From Erythrophleum ivorense (Eukaryota > Streptophyta > Magnoliopsida > Fabales > Fabaceae), in NCBI GenBank assembly GCA_026724425.1, contig JAIUCV010000001.1, positions 9,902,556 to 9,966,555 on the forward strand: DNA of 64,000 nt, read 5' to 3'. This document shows, in pieces, positions 37,906 to 49,479 of this stretch. A program made the position numbers and the translations under genes. Under the pieces are notes generated by a model. The model was not told the origin of the DNA. It worked only from the letters and a program-made list of their open reading frames with translations, and made no database searches. Numbering within the stretch: position 1 is the first letter of the stretch; each line of letters starts with the position of its first letter.

Positions 37906-39810
37906 CAATCCAAACAAGGCGTCAATTGTTTGAGTGATAAATGTGAGACGTAGAGGTGGAGTACCCGTGTAGCTCACGTTGTTTCTCCCTTTGTCTTCAT
38001 TATTGGAAAAATTACGGACGGTGGCCCAAAAACCAAAAAAAAAAAAATACAGATACCAAATTTAAAATATTTATACTACTTTTTTTAAAATTTTTAAATT
38101 ATTTTTAAAAATTTAAACCACACTATTCAAAATCTTAAATTTAAAATTTTTAATTCTAAAATGTTTTAAAATAATTTCAACTTTTAAATTTTTTAATATA
38201 AACATTTTCAATTTAAAAATATCTAACGGAATCTTCCCTTCTTTATTCTCGGAGGCAAATCTCCTTTTCGCTTTATCTAATTTTCCGTCTGGTTTCGTAG
38301 TTCAAACTTCAACTTCATTATTTAAAGTGACTTGGTCCCCAAGAAAAAAAGATCCTAGTGAAATTACCACAATGCCCACCCTACCTTCTTTTATTTGCAA
38401 TTTCAGAATCACCTTGTACCTTCTAGGTTTGATTCAGTTTTAAGCCATGAAATGAAAGTGCCCAGAATTTCCAAATATGGTTTCAACAGTCAAACTGACG
38501 AGTTTGATATACTGCTATCTTATCTTAAATATTATTATCATAATTTTTAAATGTTAATATTTAGTATACAATTGTCATAAAACAATAACAATGATATTTT
38601 ATAAAAAAAATTATCAAAACTAAAAATGGTATGCTGTAACATCTCTATAATTTTTTTTAGTGATATGAAATACCACATAAAATAATATCATCAAATGGTA
38701 TCATCTTATTTTAATAACGCTTGTCATTTTAGACTCTAAAATTAAAATAATGAATCAAATACCTTATTTTATTTTCTATTCATCAACTCGGTGTTAACTG
38801 ATATTCCAAAATTTAAATATTTTAAATTATTAAAAACCTGTATATTTATAGAATAATCGAGTCCAAGAAATATTAAAGTTTAAAATTTTATGTCTTGTCT
38901 TAAATAATTTAAGAAGGCTAATTTTTTTCCCAAAAATATGCTGTACTCACATTTTTTTAATAAATAAGTTGTTAAATATTAAAAACAAATTGATTAAAAT
39001 ACAAAAAAAAAACTCTTTCAACTTGAAGAGTTGTGTGTGCAATTTACTTACTTTAAATTTAAAACCTTAAATCTCCATTTTATGTAATATATACTTTTTG
39101 TTATTTTTTATCCAAAACTTTAATACTATTCGTTTATATAATTTTTTTAGATCAAATATTAAAAGATAAAACATTTATCATGACTAGTACAAAAATAATA
39201 CATATTCTACTTAAATACCCACACAAATATTCAACAAAAAGTCAAAAACACATTCAACCTGCCATCTTAGGATTCATGATTAGGTTGTATTTTTCATCTA
39301 ATGTGAAGATGAAATATTACTTCTAAGACATTTATTAAATATACCAGTGACTGAGTTTAATAATTTGCACAAGTGCGTTGTACTTTTTCAAGATATATTT
39401 TTCATATGCTCTTCAAAAACAAATATTTCTTTAATAATGTTATTATTAAATATATTGTATTGATCAACTTAGATTAAAGAAAAAAGAAAAAATATAATTT
39501 AAAAATGGTCAATAATAATCATGCAGTCTTTGAACTAAAAAGAAAAACCTAACTTCTATTGCATAAATACTACAGGAATATCAAAATATCTCATTTTGAT
39601 CAATTAGGAAAATAAAATTTCAACTCCATATGTGATTTTTTTTATTAATAATAACTCTACAACCAGAAAGAGATGCATTATAGAGTGAATAATATACTAT
39701 TTAGATTTATATGCACCAAGTGAAAAGTCAACTTAGTTCACCTAAGACTCCTCTGTTTCTTTTAAAGTAATAAGAGTTATTCAAATCTAATATAAATAGT
39801 TTAGATCTTA
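37906..39810 (+). repeat. Tandem segmental duplication, second copy
   Basis: The second copy of the segment at 36042-37905, ending roughly 950 bp upstream of the DUF506 start codon. The most conserved block, 38240-38480, corresponds to 36360-36600. It carries no ORF in common with the first copy, so conservation here reflects shared origin or non-coding function. Confidence 0.8.
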
Positions 39811-40149
39811 TACTTTTTTATTTTAATTTCAAAATTTTAATTCTTATAATTTAAAAAAATATAAAATGAAAATAAATTTAAATAATTTAAATTTCTCCAA
39901 GAAAAATAACACATGTTGCCACTGGTGGAGATACAATAAGTGAAAAACCTTGTAAATTTATTCAATACGTGAGCTTAGGAGCGAAAGAGAATAATGGATT
40001 CCATCTCTTGGCAACGAATTCTCAATTTGGAAATTTGAATTTTCCATAAAAAGCAAACAAGTAAGTCATAAAAAGCAGTAATTTTGATGAAATATAGTTC
40101 AGAAAACCAAATCCAGCACATATTAGATATTATACCGTGGAATATACCC

Positions 40150-40760
40150 TTCTTTTCGTCTGTTCAATCAAATCGCCTTTTGCCTTATCCGTTTCCTCCA
40201 CATTTTCGTTAAAGCCGAAATAGACCGCAAAACGAAATTGCTCGAGGTTCGAATCGTCATTTCACCTCATCCGACCATCTTTTTATTTGGTTTCTTCTCC
40301 AACTAACTCGCCTTCCGTCTTTTGGGATTCTGCCGGGGAAGCTGTTTCTTTCGATTCCCGTTCTTCTTCCCCCTTTTCTCATTGTTCCCTTTGGATCGAA
40401 AGGCCATCATTGTTGACAACTTCTAACGTTCTTTGGTGAATCTCACGAAGAAAAATATATGGAATTCAGAACATTAAGTGGCTCTTTTTTAAACAAACAA
40501 TTAAAGGTTGTTGGAAACTAGAAGGAATTTTCAAAATTTAGCTTAATTTGAAACGAATTCAATTTGTTTGATCAATTGGGTTTTGAAATTGAGGAACCGA
40601 ATTCTGGGCGACGGAGAATTTTCGGGTCGATTGTGTTGGACCTTTATGAGGGTGGCTTTTGTTGAATACTTTAGGGTGTGAATTGTCGTCATAATTGTTG
40701 TTCGACGGTGCTGTTTGGTTGTGGTAGGTGGAGTGAAACGACCTCGTTAGCGGTGGAGGG
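40150..40760 (+). promoter_or_regulatory. Probable promoter and 5' UTR of the DUF506 gene
   Basis: Base composition changes sharply near 40140 from AT-rich intergenic DNA to pyrimidine-rich, then balanced, sequence leading into the ATG at 40761. Such CT-rich leaders (40190-40400) are typical of plant 5' UTRs. The transcription start cannot be placed exactly. Confidence 0.4.
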
Positions 40761-43700
40761 ATGGATTGCAGGGTTGTAGCCGCCGCGAATTTATGGGTTC
40801 GTGTTGGCGTTGGTGGGGTGAGTCAGATCGGAGGAGGGTGCAGCCATGAGAGCGAACACGATTTGGCGCTGATGGTGAGCGACTTCGTGGAGAATGGTAG
40901 TAGTGGCGCTGAGTCTTGGTGTAGCAGTGACAGCGATTCTGGCCTCTCTGATTTTGCTCAACTTGAAGAAAAAATTCAGGTAAAACCCATTACTTACTAT
41001 TGTAAAAGGAAAAATTCGAGTGTTGTTCTTGTCGGTGGCAGAACAACAAGTATTTTTTTCTTGAAGCTTTTTGATTTGAAAGATATATGTATGCTTAGAC
41101 TAGTGGCTATTGGTAGTCTTACCCCACGAGTTCGGTTAATTCGTAAGATCGCCCTGGAAGACAAAGTCCGAGGATACCCTGATCATACTATTATTATTAT
41201 TATTATTATTATTAAGAAAGAGTAGTTGCTATTGGTGGTAGGCACAATTGCATGTATGTAGTATTTTCCATCTTGCAATTATTTCCTTAAATTTGATTTA
41301 TATTGTCTGACCGTCTATAATAGCATAATTTGGAGCGTCATCTGTATAAGTTATTTAGTTATGTAGACTTTGTTCGGATGATGCAACATTCTATCATTGT
41401 TGAAGTTCTCATTTTACTGGTGTATTTATGTTGCTTTTGGTGGTTATACTTTATGAATACTGTTATTACTGTTGTCCCTCATTTCTTCTTGTAATCTAAA
41501 GTATAGCTGAAATCACGTATCACCTATTGATGGATGTTTTTGGCTTTTTCCCTGCTAAGTTTGCTAGTTACTACCCTTGGCTGTTTATGTATTCTTATAT
41601 GTTTGCTATCATAAGTTGAATATATTTCCTATTTCTAGACCGTATTGATTGCTGTAATTGAACATAGAATATTTGATATCTTGAAGGGATTTAGACTGAT
41701 CTGCTCAATTTTTTCCCATTACATGTTTGAAACTTCACACTCGTTTGCTATAAAGGATGTTACTTGTTTAGCATGCCTTCCATAATGCCGCACGATTTTG
41801 GTTAAATTTAAGAATTTAGTTCTTAATTTCCATGCATTATCTGTTTTCTTAGCTGTACTAGGGTTGTCGTCTTTCAGAGGACAGTTTATTGTGCATAGAA
41901 GATATTTAATATATCTTGAGTTTCATTGTAGTGTGTGGATATGCCTTTTATGTTGGGTGAAACATTGTGTAGCATATGTAAATGCACATTTCTGTAAGCA
42001 CTTCTCCCTCTGTCCACATTAGAAGAAGGGGTGAAAAATGACAAATCATGTTTTAATTTTGTCAATGCAGAAATTGTCGGAGCTTAAATTTTCTTCTATA
42101 CCTATATTCACTTGTCCATTTGTAATACTTGGTTGGGTACAAAGGTTGATAACATCGCAATATGATAACTTCCAGAAATTATGTGGAACAGGGGAAGAGT
42201 GTCATGTAGCTGTAGGCTGAGGGTCAATAACAATTTGTAAAATCTGGCTGCTTGAGTAGGGTCCATCTTGGTATTCATTTTTTAGGTATCATATATCTAG
42301 CTGTATGTTTTTGTTTTAGTGGGATGGGTATTGTTTGTGTAGTCTAGTTTGCATGTGTAATAAATGCCTAGTTTGTTGTCTTAGCTTCTGTTAGATTCTG
42401 GGGATTGGGGCCTTTTTTATTTTTGAAGCAGTGGTTTCTTTTATTTTAACGTTCATTGTTTGTTGTTTCAAGTTCCAATCCATTCTTGAATTCCTTGACA
42501 ATCATTTCCTCTATGGATTTAGTTCTGGATATAAACATGTGATATCACGTTATAAATATGTGATATCAAGTACCTACTGTTTCAAATACATGATTTTTGA
42601 GGATGTGGTATTCAGGATTATGGTGTTAGTAGATTTGCATAGTAAGTGTATAAAATCATTATAAAATCACTAGGGTCTTGACACATGCTTAGACACCCTT
42701 TTTTCTTTCTTTTTTCTTTTTTTGAATTTTAAATTTAACTCAGCAACGGTATCATGTATCCTCCTATATTTTTTGAATGGAGATGTGAGTGGTGGGTTTT
42801 AGAATTGCATTTCTATTGTCCTTTTTCAACAATTGTATAAACTTATATTGGGTTCTTAGGAAGAACAGAAAGAGAAACTAGAGAAGGAAAAGCTTTTTGA
42901 CAACTTTGCTGACTCTCTGTTATGTCTCATGGCACAGATCTGTAAGCTTTCAATGGTTCAGTATGAGAGTGACTTGCTGTCGGTGGTTCATTCTCTCACA
43001 TTGTCAATGAATAAGACCAACCTTCGATCTATCAATTCTGGTCCATGTTATGCCAGCTGCATCAGGTTCTATCTGGTGAAGCTATTGAGACTTTCTGGCT
43101 ATGATGCTGGTGTTTGTACATCTAAATGGCAGGCTAGCGGCAAGGTCCCTGGTGGTATGTGATCAAACATTTTTAGTGATTTCATGAGGATTATGATTTT
43201 ACTTTTGCCTTGTATACTGAACATCCATAATTAAGCTGCCCACATTGGTATTATTGAAATGTAAGTTACGCAATTTTGTTGACAGTCACATCAAGTGCTT
43301 TTGACCATCGAAAGTAATGTTATGTTTTAGTACGTTCCCCATTTTCATTTGACATTCTCCTGCTTATGTTTCCAGCTGATGTTTTCTCTTTTCAACTTGT
43401 GACGCAGGTGATAATGAATATATTGATGTGGTCAATGATAATTCTGGAACCTCTGAGCGTTTGATTATTGATATTGACTTCCGGAGCCACTTTGAAATAG
43501 CTAGAGCTGTTGATTCATATGATAGGATATTAAATTCGCTTCCAGTTGTTTACGTGGGTTCCTTTGCCAGGCTGAAACAATTTCTTGGAATTATGGTGGA
43601 AGCTGCTAGATCTTCATTGAAGCAGAATTCTATGCCTCTTCCACCATGGAGATCGTTAGCATATTTGCAAGCTAAGTGGCAGTCACCTTACCAAAGATAC

Positions 43701-43901
43701 ATACATTTAGAAGGAAATAATGCAAACAATGGCAATAATTCCTTTAACCACAAGCAGTGCTGTGGACTTTTGAAGAAGCTGCAGTCTTCTCTTAAGTCAG
43801 AAATGGAAGCAGAGCGAATGTTAAAACCCAGAAACAATGAAAATAACTGGAGGATGGTGAAGCCTGACAGATGGAGGCACACCAAGTTCAGGCCTCTTTG
43901 A
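40761..43901 (+). CDS. DUF506 (PDDEXK_6) family protein, three exons
   Basis: A predicted protein of 335 residues. Exons are 40761-40979, 42860-43154 and 43408-43901, with GT-AG introns in consistent phase; stop TGA 43899-43901. The acidic, Ser-rich N-terminus (SDFVENGSSGAESWCSSDSD) precedes the DUF506 core: an arginine- or lysine-rich helix, RFYLVKLLRLSGYDAGVCTSKW, then EYIDVV, LIIDIDFRSHFEIARA, SLPVVYVGSFARLKQFL and LPPWRSLAYLQAKWQSPYQR. These are the signature blocks of the family, which is assigned by fold to the PD-(D/E)XK nuclease clan, though nuclease activity has not been established for plant members. Intron 1 is about 1.9 kb with an (ATT)n tract near 41190. Translation past 40979 would be intron. 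Specific function is unknown. Confidence 0.9.
41190..41213 (+). repeat. (ATT)n microsatellite in DUF506 intron 1
   Basis: About eight ATT units. They produce a false poly-Ile tail if exon 1 is read through its donor site. Confidence 0.85.
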
Positions 43902-43992
43902 GATGTACAAATTTTGGCCTTCAAGAGAGAGAGAGAAACAAAAAGGATTTTGCGGCTTTTTCCTTCTTTCCCCTCAATTTTTTCCCCCAGAA

Positions 43993-44042
43993 ACCTAATA
44001 AGCGTGATTCACAAAGTACCTAATAAGCGTGATTCACAAAGT
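43993..44042 (+). repeat. Perfect 25-bp tandem duplication in the DUF506 3' UTR
   Basis: ACCTAATAAGCGTGATTCAC plus AAAGT occurs twice head to tail without a mismatch (43993-44017 and 44018-44042), about 90 bp after the stop codon. The identity suggests recent slippage or repair. Confidence 0.9.
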
Positions 44043-44410
44043 ACGGGTTCATATAGGCTCCTTAAGCTGCAATAAGCCATGTTATGGTGCAGCAATTCTT
44101 TGTTTTATGCGTCACACCTTCTGAGTCCTTGATTGTATTGGTGCCCCAATGACTGGCCATGGTATCGAGTTTCTGGACTGTAGCCGAAGTACTAGGTTCT
44201 GGGTGCATCTGTATTGTCCTTTCCTATAGGTTGCATTTGTTATCCTCTATTTTGCGACTGAATATTCCTTGCCTCGTATTTTTGGGGGTCTAGGAAATTT
44301 TGGTGCAATATGTTCTCTTCAAATCTTTCCATTTGTTCTATGATTAACAGAGTGACAGGGAATATTGATAATTGATGATGTAGTCTTTTAAATTTTGTGA
44401 TGGTAACTGT

Positions 44411-44655
44411 TTACTTTGGCATATGGTCAGTTGTGTCTTTGGCTTCTGCTGGAAATAGAATTTCCTTATGATATGTAGCTACTGCTACTTTTGCTGATTG
44501 TTTTTCTTGCCTTGCAGAGTTTAGAGCCCTAATTTGTTGAGTTGCTTTATTTGATGATTTGTGTTCATCATTGTAGATTACCTCTGCCTTTGATTTCTCA
44601 AACTTGTCAAGGTAATGCTTCACGTCTACTTTTAACTGACCATTTTCCTCTGTTA
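44411..44655 (-). pseudogene. Possible exon remnant of a coiled-coil protein
   Basis: On the minus strand, after a possible acceptor AG near 44656, an open frame reads EENGQLKVDVKHYLDKFEKS, continues through a Lys/Glu/Gln-rich helical stretch with QQIRALNSARQEKQ, and ends at TAA 44411-44413. The heptad-like composition and lack of repeats look like real coding sequence. However, no other exon was found, and it lies tail to tail with DUF506, within about 500 bp of its stop. Family not recognised. Confidence 0.3.
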
Positions 44656-44699
44656 GCTAGTAATACATGCTATATTGGTTAGTAACATATGCTTTTAGG

Positions 44700-46870
44700 T
44701 TGATTAGTCCATATAACTGAATATGTGAAAACATTATTATTATTTTAATATCATTTATGGTATATACAATACATGAGTTTTGATATATTTTAATATATAT
44801 TACGTTTAAATACTATATAAACAGGTTTTCAAATGCTTTGCGAAATTAAAATGCTCAACTCTCAACTACAACTGTTAAGTTCGGTTCATAATAACACTGT
44901 GACTTAGCAGAACTGCATAGGGAGTTGAATCATTTTTAAGTTGTTTTCTCTGAATTTTTCTTTATATTCATAGTTGACTTTTTTTATTATACATTTCAAA
45001 TTTGACTATCTAGTTGGTAGTAAATTTTCCATGTATTTTTTTTTATAAAAAAAAAGTGGATGTAAATTAAATGTTTGTATTTTGTACGTTTAAAGAGATA
45101 AAAGCGCTCTTTTGAATTAACAAAGAGGGTTCATCTCATGTCATGTGTTTTGCTTAAAGCTACGCGATCTGCTGTTGGTACAAGCTTTTTTATTTTTTTG
45201 ACTGGTCATCGAATCTTGGAATATTTTTCTTTTTTCTTTATCAATAAGGTCCTTTTGAATGTTGACTTAACTAATCAGTCAAGCATGACTAATATTATGT
45301 AGAGTATTTTAATTTTGTATTTTTTATACTTTGTTAAAATTAAATGGGTAAAATATTTTTATGCGAGTTTCTGTTGAAATGAAACACATTATAATTAAAT
45401 TTATTTGGATCAAAATATTATAAACTATTTCTTTTAATAAAAAAGAAGTAATGTATGTGGTTACATTTGTTTTAATTTTATTTATTTATTTTTATCCAAA
45501 AAGTTATCATCACTTTTCCACTAGAATTATGGTTACAATAGATGGAAAGCTGAAAAATATATGCTTTTCTATTTTTACATTATGTTATTGGTACTTTTTA
45601 TACGCTTACCATTTTTTGATATTTTAATAATATTATCTTATAATAACCGTGAAATAAAGGCGGATTCAAAAGTGCATTGAATTATTTTTCTTTTATTCCG
45701 GGAATATTCAAAGAAATGGTCTAGAATTTATCTTTATCCCCACTTGATTTACATATCTTTGGAAGAGATATTATAACTTTGAAACATATTTAAGATTAAT
45801 ATTACACGTAATCAATTTAAGAAGCATACAAGGATAGGAATGAAAAACAACTGAGTAAATAGGATCCTTTTGCAAATATGCAAAGGGATCATAAGAAATA
45901 AAAGTATGAGTCCTTGTCCTAAAATTAGTTACTAAAAATATATATTTTGTACCAACATTGAGATAAATATCAGAGCCAGTAAGAATCATTGTCCAATGTA
46001 GAAAGCTAATTAGATTCCCGAGTTCACTGTCTCACCAGTATTGATGCATCCCACCATTGTCGTTTTTCTTTTTACACCAATCCAACCAAGGTCGTTGAGA
46101 TTAATTTCAAGTTATCATCAATTAATGATTTAATTCTTTAACTATTATTTTTAAAAATTTAATTTTTTTAATAATTTTTTCTTAATCAAAATAATATTTT
46201 ACATTAAGCAAAATTACAATTATTTAATAAACTAACTGACATGACATAAATAAAAATTCACATATCCGGTAATTGATTTAAATTTGTTCAAATGTTATTT
46301 TTTAAAAAATAATGTAGTATTGCTTGATTTCTCTCATTTTGTTAGATTAGATATGTCAAGAAACCAAGCAAAGTGATGCTGTATGAGAGAGAATGAAATT
46401 TAGATAACTTCAAATTATTAGTTAATAACCCCATAGACTCTTTTTTATGTTATGTCAGTTAACCTATTAAGTGATCATAATTTTGTCTAATACAATAGGC
46501 TAATTTAATGAAGTAAAAGTGGTTATGAGATAAAATTAGAAGATTTTATTTTTATATGATTAAAATACTAAGAAAATGATCTTTCTTTCATTTTATCATT
46601 TTATCAAGGAAGGAGATAAAAAGAAAAACAAAGTCCCTTAATAATGTTAAAAAGTAATATTTTCAAAACTAAATTGATCATTAAATTAAAAGAAATACTG
46701 ATTTATGGTTCACTAATTCAACTATAATCAATCTATTAGTAATTAAATATATGTTTTTTATTTTTATATATTAAAATATGATATAATAAATAATAAGAAC
46801 TAATTTTTATTTTTATTTTCAAATAATTTTCTCCTAAAGTTGTAAATAAAGGATTATACCAATGAACAAA
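44700..46870. other. Intergenic, AT-rich, no gene recognised
   Basis: Low-complexity sequence with chance ORFs only (for example 45771-45989 minus). Confidence 0.4.
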
Positions 46871-46882
46871 ATTCTTTATTAA

Positions 46883-46983
46883 TTATTGTTTGCTTAGTGA
46901 TTCTTTACCACTCATGCGAAGGGCTTCTTCCCCAACTTCATTGCAAAAGTTCCAAGCTTCAAAGCAACCCTCAGACCATCTTT
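46883..46983 (-). pseudogene. Possible terminal exon remnant (Trp/Cys/Glu-rich)
   Basis: Minus-strand reading after a plausible acceptor (GCAG just above 46983) gives ERWSEGCFEAWNFCNEVGEE, then ALRMSGKESLSKQ and a stop at 46883-46885. The composition looks coding and differs from the AT-rich surroundings. The CFEAWNFCNEVGEEA block seems familiar but I cannot name the family. No further exon is visible, so it is probably a fragment. Confidence 0.3.
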
Positions 46984-46996
46984 CTGCATTCCAGGG

Positions 46997-47025
46997 TGTG
47001 TGTATATATATATATATATATATAG
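46997..47025 (+). repeat. (TG)n(TA)n microsatellite
   Basis: A short GTGTGTGT run passes into about ten TA units immediately upstream (on the minus strand) of the possible exon remnant. Confidence 0.8.
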
Positions 47026-47129
47026 TAGCTACGCTTGTATTGTCCCTCATGTGCTCATTAAAACCTTCAATGATTGGCTCCTTAATCCTTTTTCTCTCAA
47101 TATTCCTCAGCTTTATTCATGAAGTTTGA

Positions 47130-48880
47130 GCATGGATAAAGTAGCATGGGATGGATGACGTAACCAGACAACAATTATGGAAACAAGGAGGAAATGGTTG
47201 ATATGATAGATAATGCTAAGAATTTCACCCACCTTCTGCTATTTTATATGCAAAATAGAAACAATTTTCTGTAATTCTTGTCAAAGAATTTGGCGGTTGA
47301 AAATTATATAGATTAGAGAACAAAATTCTAAATTTTAAAAAAAAGAAATGGTAACATTATGAGAAAAAATTTTGATTGGGTAGCCAAAACAATTCAGAAG
47401 CCATAGATAGTTTATAGGTATCAGGGGATCCCCAACTTGTGAATTTGTTTGGAAGGATTTAGAAAATAATACAGAAATTAAACAAGGTATTTAAAAATGG
47501 GACAGAGAGGGTGAAACAGATCAAAAGGCCTTTTCTGGATATTACAATAATGTTAGATTATGCATGTCCATCTTATTGAAGGAATTACGTTCAATTTCTG
47601 TCAAGAAAAAATGCATACGTTCTTCTAAGCGTCCTTTGGTATCGCGATTCTCTTTTTCTTCATTTTATGCAATGTTTATTATTTAACATTTTTTATCTAT
47701 TATTATTATTTTTTTAAAATAAAGACATAAAGATCATTTCAATGAATTCTAGTTATTCTTTTATTTTTATTTTCATACATAACATTCTGTTTACTATACT
47801 ATATCTAAATTCCTCATAAGTATTAATAAGAAAAGAACATCGAAACAAGTTAGAGAAACTTGAATTAACCATCAGAAAAAAGGAGGAAAAACACGTGACA
47901 AAATAATTAGTAAATTATAAAGAAGTAAATTAAAAGGACAAATATATTTATCTGCAAGAAAAAGAAAAAAATATATATGATAATAGTAACAGGCAAACAC
48001 CAAGTAAATTGGTTTCAAAAACAAATTCTCACTATATATATATATGTATGTAAATTAAGGTGTACAGAATAAAACAAGGAAGAGTACAATTAGGATCTTG
48101 AATCATGTTGCTATTAGATTACCGATACATGAAGGAACGGATATCTACAAAATCTAAATACGAAAAATTAAAGGAAGAAAATACCTAGTTCATTAAAAGG
48201 CTTAAAGACACTTTTAGTTATTAATTATATAAAGGTTTTAATTTAGTCTATCACTTCAAAAGCAGGTTTTGTTGCCCCAATTTTTTTAAAAACGATTTCA
48301 TTTTAGTCCTCTATCACACATCTACTCAAAATTAAAGGCTCAAAATTTGTTGTCTTGAACTTCAAATATGAATGAATTAACAGAGTAAGATAAATAAGTA
48401 ACGAATGAGTCAGTAAAATGTTTGATGTGATTCTAATTTTTGAAAGACTCATGACAGCAGAAAAAATTGGCAACTTGCCTCGTTTTAAGAGACCATAATG
48501 TCAAGAAAAAAAAATTATAAAGAACAAATTAAAATTTTTATAAAATCAGAAGGAATAAAAATGTTTTTAAACTTTATAAAAAGAAAGAAAAAAAAAGAAA
48601 TAATTAAAGTGACATAAATAAATTTTTAATTAAATAAATTAATAACGAATCAATCTTTTATTAATGATTTTTAATAAAATTCATAACTGCAAATAGATCA
48701 AATTCAAGAAATCAGCATAAAATAGCTATGGATATCTATCCCAAATTTACATTTATTTTTTAAAGGAATTAATAATGTTAATTTCGAAAGTTCTGTCTTT
48801 GAATTTCTTTAAAAGTTTGCAAATTAAGAATAAAAATCTCTCAAACTTGTCCTAACAAAAGCTGCTTCAAATTTAGCTGA
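47130..48880. other. Intergenic, AT-rich, no gene recognised
   Basis: This stretch lies downstream of the RDM1-like gene, which reads towards it, so its 3' UTR probably falls in 48600-48885. No other feature is supported. Confidence 0.4.
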
Positions 48881-48885
48881 ATTAA

Positions 48886-49472
48886 TCAAGAGGTTGGAAG
48901 AACTGGATCAACAAAAGCATAAAATTCAGGGTCATTCAGCCAAAGATTTGCAAGGTGAATATGAGAAGTGGAAAGCCTATGAACTGCTTCAACTTCCCAT
49001 ATGATGGCTTCAGCTTTGTTCCCATTGAGTATGCCATCCAATGGCTTCTCAGCATCTTCACTTCCAAACCTTGACTTATCCCATTGCTTACAAAGCATAT
49101 GAGTAAGATAATGTAATGGCTGTCCGTACAAGTTCTTCAAGGTTTTGGCCAAACCTTGCCAGTTAACAACCACAGCATGTGTTTGACGAGCTCTTGGAAT
49201 TGGAGTTTTCTTCATGCGCCTTTGGTATTCCTTCGCAAGCTCCACTATAGCTTCTACAACACAAAATATATACATAATGGTTGTTTCCTCTCACACATGA
49301 TAGATGTGACTATAATTTGAAGTGTATCAGGTGTACGTGTCAACATGAAGCATATGAGCAAGATACAATGCTAGATTAAAGAAGAAGTGTGATGTTAAGA
49401 GCCACCTTCTCTCTGCTCCAATGACCTTCTCTTTCCAGGGTTAGAGTTGCCACAGATTGTGCAACTTTGCAT
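48886..49472 (-). CDS. RDM1-like protein (RNA-directed DNA methylation 1 family), two exons
   Basis: RDM1 is a plant-specific component of the DDR complex (DRD1-DMS3-RDM1), which links Pol V, AGO4 and DRM2 in RNA-directed DNA methylation. The main exon (49253 down to 48886, stop TGA) encodes the family's core: AKEYQRRMKKTPIP, then KNLYGQPLHYLTHMLCKQWD, KSRFGSEDAEKPLDGI, NKAEAIIWEVEAVHRLSTSH and a C-terminal NDPEFYAFVDPVLPTS. This matches the Arabidopsis family pattern of YGQPLHYLTN, QWDQSR, KAEATIW and FIDPIFP. A fitting upstream exon at 49472-49406 (ATG, 22 codons plus one base) joins in phase across a 152-bp GT-AG intron and gives 144 residues, near the family's usual 160. Exon 1 is my inference. 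The protein differs from canonical members at several conserved positions, so it may be a diverged paralogue. Confidence 0.8.
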
Positions 49473-49479
49473 GCTGATC

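Noticed and set aside
40980..41225. Extension of DUF506 exon 1 to a longer ORF
   Set aside because: A GT donor at 40980 fits the phase of exon 2; beyond it the frame runs into an (ATT)n tract.
43688..43924. Minus-strand ORF of 78 codons
   Set aside because: Antisense to the last DUF506 exon.
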